DNA from: Streptomyces rimosus
Lineage (GTDB): Bacteria; Actinomycetota; Actinomycetes; Streptomycetales; Streptomycetaceae
Direction: 5' to 3'
Length of the DNA stretch: 64,000 nt
NCBI RefSeq assembly: GCF_008704655.1
Contig: NZ_CP023688.1
Span: forward strand, 8,187,001 to 8,251,000
Part shown: positions 62,247-64,000 of the stretch, piece by piece
Numbering within the stretch: the first letter of the stretch is position 1
Layout of the letters: each line of letters begins with the position of its first letter
The notes under the pieces: model-generated
Told to the model about the DNA's origin: nothing
The model's input: the letters and a program-made list of their open reading frames with translations, nothing else
The model's database searches: none
Position numbers and translations under genes: made by a program

Positions 62247-63641
62247 TTACGGGGCCCCGGCGCCACGGGACGCGGGCCCGTCGCCACCGTCCTCCGCCGA
62301 CCGGGCGCCGTCCGTGTCCTCCGCCGCCGGACCGCCGTCCGCGGCGCGCCGGTCCGTACGCGGCGGATGGACGGTGAGTTCGGCGAGGGCACCGCCGTCC
62401 GGGGCGTTCGAGAAGCGCAGGGTCGTACCGAGGACGCGCGCCTGCCCCACGGCGATCGTCAGCCCCAGCCCGTGCCCGCCGTCCTTCCTGCCGTTCTTCG
62501 GACGGCTGCGGAAGCGCTGCGGGCCCTCGGCGAGCAGCTCGTCGGGATAGCCGTCGCCGTGGTCGCGGACCGTGACCACCGGCCCGTCCACGGTCAGGAC
62601 CACCGGCGGACGGCCGTGCTTGTGCGCGTTGACGACGAGGTTGCCCAGCACCCGCTCCAGCCTGCGCTGATCGGTCTCCACCTCGCAGTCCCGCACCACC
62701 CGCACCTCGGCCTCCTGCCCGGTGCCCCGTACGGCGCGCTCGGCCAGCGGCCCGAGCCGGTGCACGTCGAGATCGGCGCGCTCCACCTCCGCGTCCAGCC
62801 GGGAGATCTCCAGCAGGTCCTCGGTCAGCCGGCGCATGGCCTGCACACGCTCCTGGACCATCTCGGTGGGCCGCCCCGGCGGCAGCAGCTCGGCGGCCGC
62901 GTGCAGCCCGGTCAGCGGGGTGCGCAGCTCATGGGCCACATCGGCGGTGAAGCGCTGCTCGCTGTGCAGCTTGCTCTGCAGGCTCGCGGCCATCGCGTCG
63001 AGCGCGGCGGCCACGGCGGCGGTCTCGTCCCGGGCGTACTCGGGCCGCTGCGCGCGGGGATCGTCCACCCGGGCGTCGAGGTCACCGGTGCTGATACGGC
63101 GGGCCACCTGCGCGGTGCGGTGCAGACGCCGGGTGACGCTCCGGGTGGCGTACAGGCCGACGATGAGGGTCAGGGTGATCGCGACGGCCGCCGACCCGAT
63201 GATGGCCTGGTCCAGGCCGCTGATGACGGCCGCCCGCTGGCCGTAGTCCTGGCCGACGGCCAGCGCCTTCCCGTCGGCCGGAGCCACCGCCCACATGACC
63301 GGGCGGCCGTCCCGCTGCCCGAGCTGGGTGCCGCGCTCGCCCCGCCGTGCCATGTCCCGCAGGGCGGGCGGCAGCTCCGGCGGGTCCAGGCGCGCGTCGC
63401 GGCCGAGCGGCTCCCCGGCCACGTACGACGCGACGACCGAGTCCAGCCGTACCAGTGCCGCGTCCCTGGCCTGGTGCTCGGTCTGCCGGCTGACCAGGAC
63501 GTGGACGAGGATGCCGAGCACCGAGGCCAGGAAACAGCACATGACCATGATGAACAGGGCGGCCTTCCAGCGCAGCGTCGCCGTCCAGGACGGCAGGCGC
63601 AGCCGCCGGCGCGTGCGGTCACGGGCCGTACGGGCGCTCAT
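62247..63641 (-). CDS. Two-component sensor histidine kinase
   Basis: The 464-residue kinase has a cytosolic basic N-terminus, a membrane helix (FIMVMCCFLASVLGILVHVLV), an external sensor loop of about 90 residues, and a second helix (AAVAITLTLIVGLYA). HAMP follows, then the H-box FTADVAHELRTPLTGL (His near residue 231), N-box RVLGNLVVNAHKH, and G-boxes RDHGDGYP and GHGLGLTIA. It senses an external or envelope cue. The ATG at 63641 overlaps the stop of the upstream gene as ATGA. Its response regulator must lie outside the window. The C-terminal tail is acidic and Gly/Ala-rich. Confidence 0.92.
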   Translation of the reverse strand: MSARTARDRTRRRLRLPSWTATLRWKAALFIMVMCCFLASVLGILVHVLVSRQTEHQARDAALVRLDSVVASYVAGEPLGRDARLDPPELPPALRDMARRGERGTQLGQRDGRPVMWAVAPADGKALAVGQDYGQRAAVISGLDQAIIGSAAVAITLTLIVGLYATRSVTRRLHRTAQVARRISTGDLDARVDDPRAQRPEYARDETAAVAAALDAMAASLQSKLHSEQRFTADVAHELRTPLTGLHAAAELLPPGRPTEMVQERVQAMRRLTEDLLEISRLDAEVERADLDVHRLGPLAERAVRGTGQEAEVRVVRDCEVETDQRRLERVLGNLVVNAHKHGRPPVVLTVDGPVVTVRDHGDGYPDELLAEGPQRFRSRPKNGRKDGGHGLGLTIAVGQARVLGTTLRFSNAPDGGALAELTVHPPRTDRRAADGGPAAEDTDGARSAEDGGDGPASRGAGAP

Positions 63642-64000
63642 CGCGCGGCCTTCGGGCGCGCGGGCGCGGTGCGGCCGGACCGCACCGGGTCGAACTCCAT
63701 CGCCCGCAGCTCCATGGCCTGCGCGCGCTCGTCCCAGGAGTAGACCGTGCGCATCTCGTACCCGGCCGAGCCGCTGGGCTCGCGCAGGATCACCTCCTGG
63801 CCGGTCACCTCGACCGACAGCGGCCGGGCGGTGGCGTCCATGATGCGGGTGACCTTTCCGTCGCGGACCGTGAAGACCCAGATGGCCACCTGGTCGTCCG
63901 TACCCTCCGCTATGCCGACGATCAGCTCGTCCTTCCCGTCACCGTCGAGGTCCCGGTAGCGGGGAGCCCGTACGGGGCACTTCGGCCGCTGCCGCCGGTC
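63638..64000 (-). CDS. Partial protein with FG-GAP/VCBS-like Asp-Gly repeat, upstream of kinase
   Basis: The frame is open to the window edge, and its stop overlaps the kinase start (ATGA), so the two are co-translated. The 120 visible C-terminal residues contain YRDLDGDGKDELIVGIAEG, a calcium-binding DxDGDGxxD loop typical of FG-GAP or VCBS repeats, then strands such as VTGQEVILREPSGSAG. It is probably an exported or lipid-anchored partner of the kinase, but the N-terminus is not seen. GTG and other internal starts within the window are not used. Confidence 0.6.
   Translation of the reverse strand, partial: DRRQRPKCPVRAPRYRDLDGDGKDELIVGIAEGTDDQVAIWVFTVRDGKVTRIMDATARPLSVEVTGQEVILREPSGSAGYEMRTVYSWDERAQAMELRAMEFDPVRSGRTAPARPKAAR

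Overview
The window is high-GC actinobacterial DNA, almost certainly from a Streptomyces chromosome. Signs are the strong G/C third-position bias, many GTG starts, GGAGG-type ribosome binding sites, a HrdB-type sigma factor plus a SigB/SigF-type sigma factor, an STAS anti-sigma antagonist, a GAF-type sensor kinase, type II NADH dehydrogenase, KatE-type catalase and M9 collagenase. I count about 50 protein genes. I saw no rRNA, tRNA, CRISPR array, transposase or prophage gene. The first gene (aldo/keto reductase) and the last (putative exported protein) are cut by the window edges.

Layout. 1-7.3 kb: end of an aldo/keto reductase, ung, a small lipoprotein, a divergent TetR/FAD-monooxygenase pair with twin operators, a Gfo/Idh/MocA oxidoreductase, lnt, and a frameshifted SnoaL-like gene. 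7.4-12.3 kb: an ABC exporter behind a MerR-type promoter, and a P1B-4 metal ATPase divergent from its ArsR/SmtB regulator. 12.5-19.4 kb: NDH-2, a GNAT acetyltransferase, an ArsB/NhaD-type permease, a GAF sensor kinase with a degenerate ATPase end, an STAS protein lacking the usual phospho-serine, and glutathione peroxidase. 20.2-28.4 kb: a large GT39-like glycosyltransferase, an M20 peptidase / SDR / penicillin acylase run, and a HrdB-type sigma factor. 28.6-37.5 kb: mostly uncharacterised genes. Two tandem paralogous proteins precede a membrane-anchored CHAT-TPR protease, followed by an opposing operon (small protein, DUF6338-like membrane protein, membrane protein), a lipoprotein, a five-TM protein and a frameshifted secreted protein. 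37.6-49.9 kb: epoxide hydrolase, amino-acid permease, an ABC-F gene with a leader peptide and alternative hairpins (and a frameshift), an Rv2629/Balon-like ribosome factor, M20D amidohydrolase, catalase, SigB-type sigma factor and a double-VOC protein. 50-56.7 kb: methyltransferase and a four-gene run of an APC permease and three PLP enzymes, one fused to rhodanese. 57-64 kb: M9 collagenase, GntR regulator, a second GT39-like enzyme, a sensor kinase and a partial exported protein.

The three places I find most worth following are these. (1) The ABC-F leader: an apparently leaderless eight-codon ORF, MASWYYFL, followed by two mutually exclusive perfect stems. (2) The permease / Y4yA-like decarboxylase / cysteine synthase-rhodanese / SufS-like cassette, which reads as a dedicated sulfur or amino-acid pathway. 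(3) The CHAT-TPR locus with two duplicated partner genes. Three genes (SnoaL-like, secreted protein, ABC-F) carry single clean frameshifts, so either real decay or base-calling errors must be settled before conclusions are drawn from them. All functional calls come from reading motifs by eye; no database search was run.
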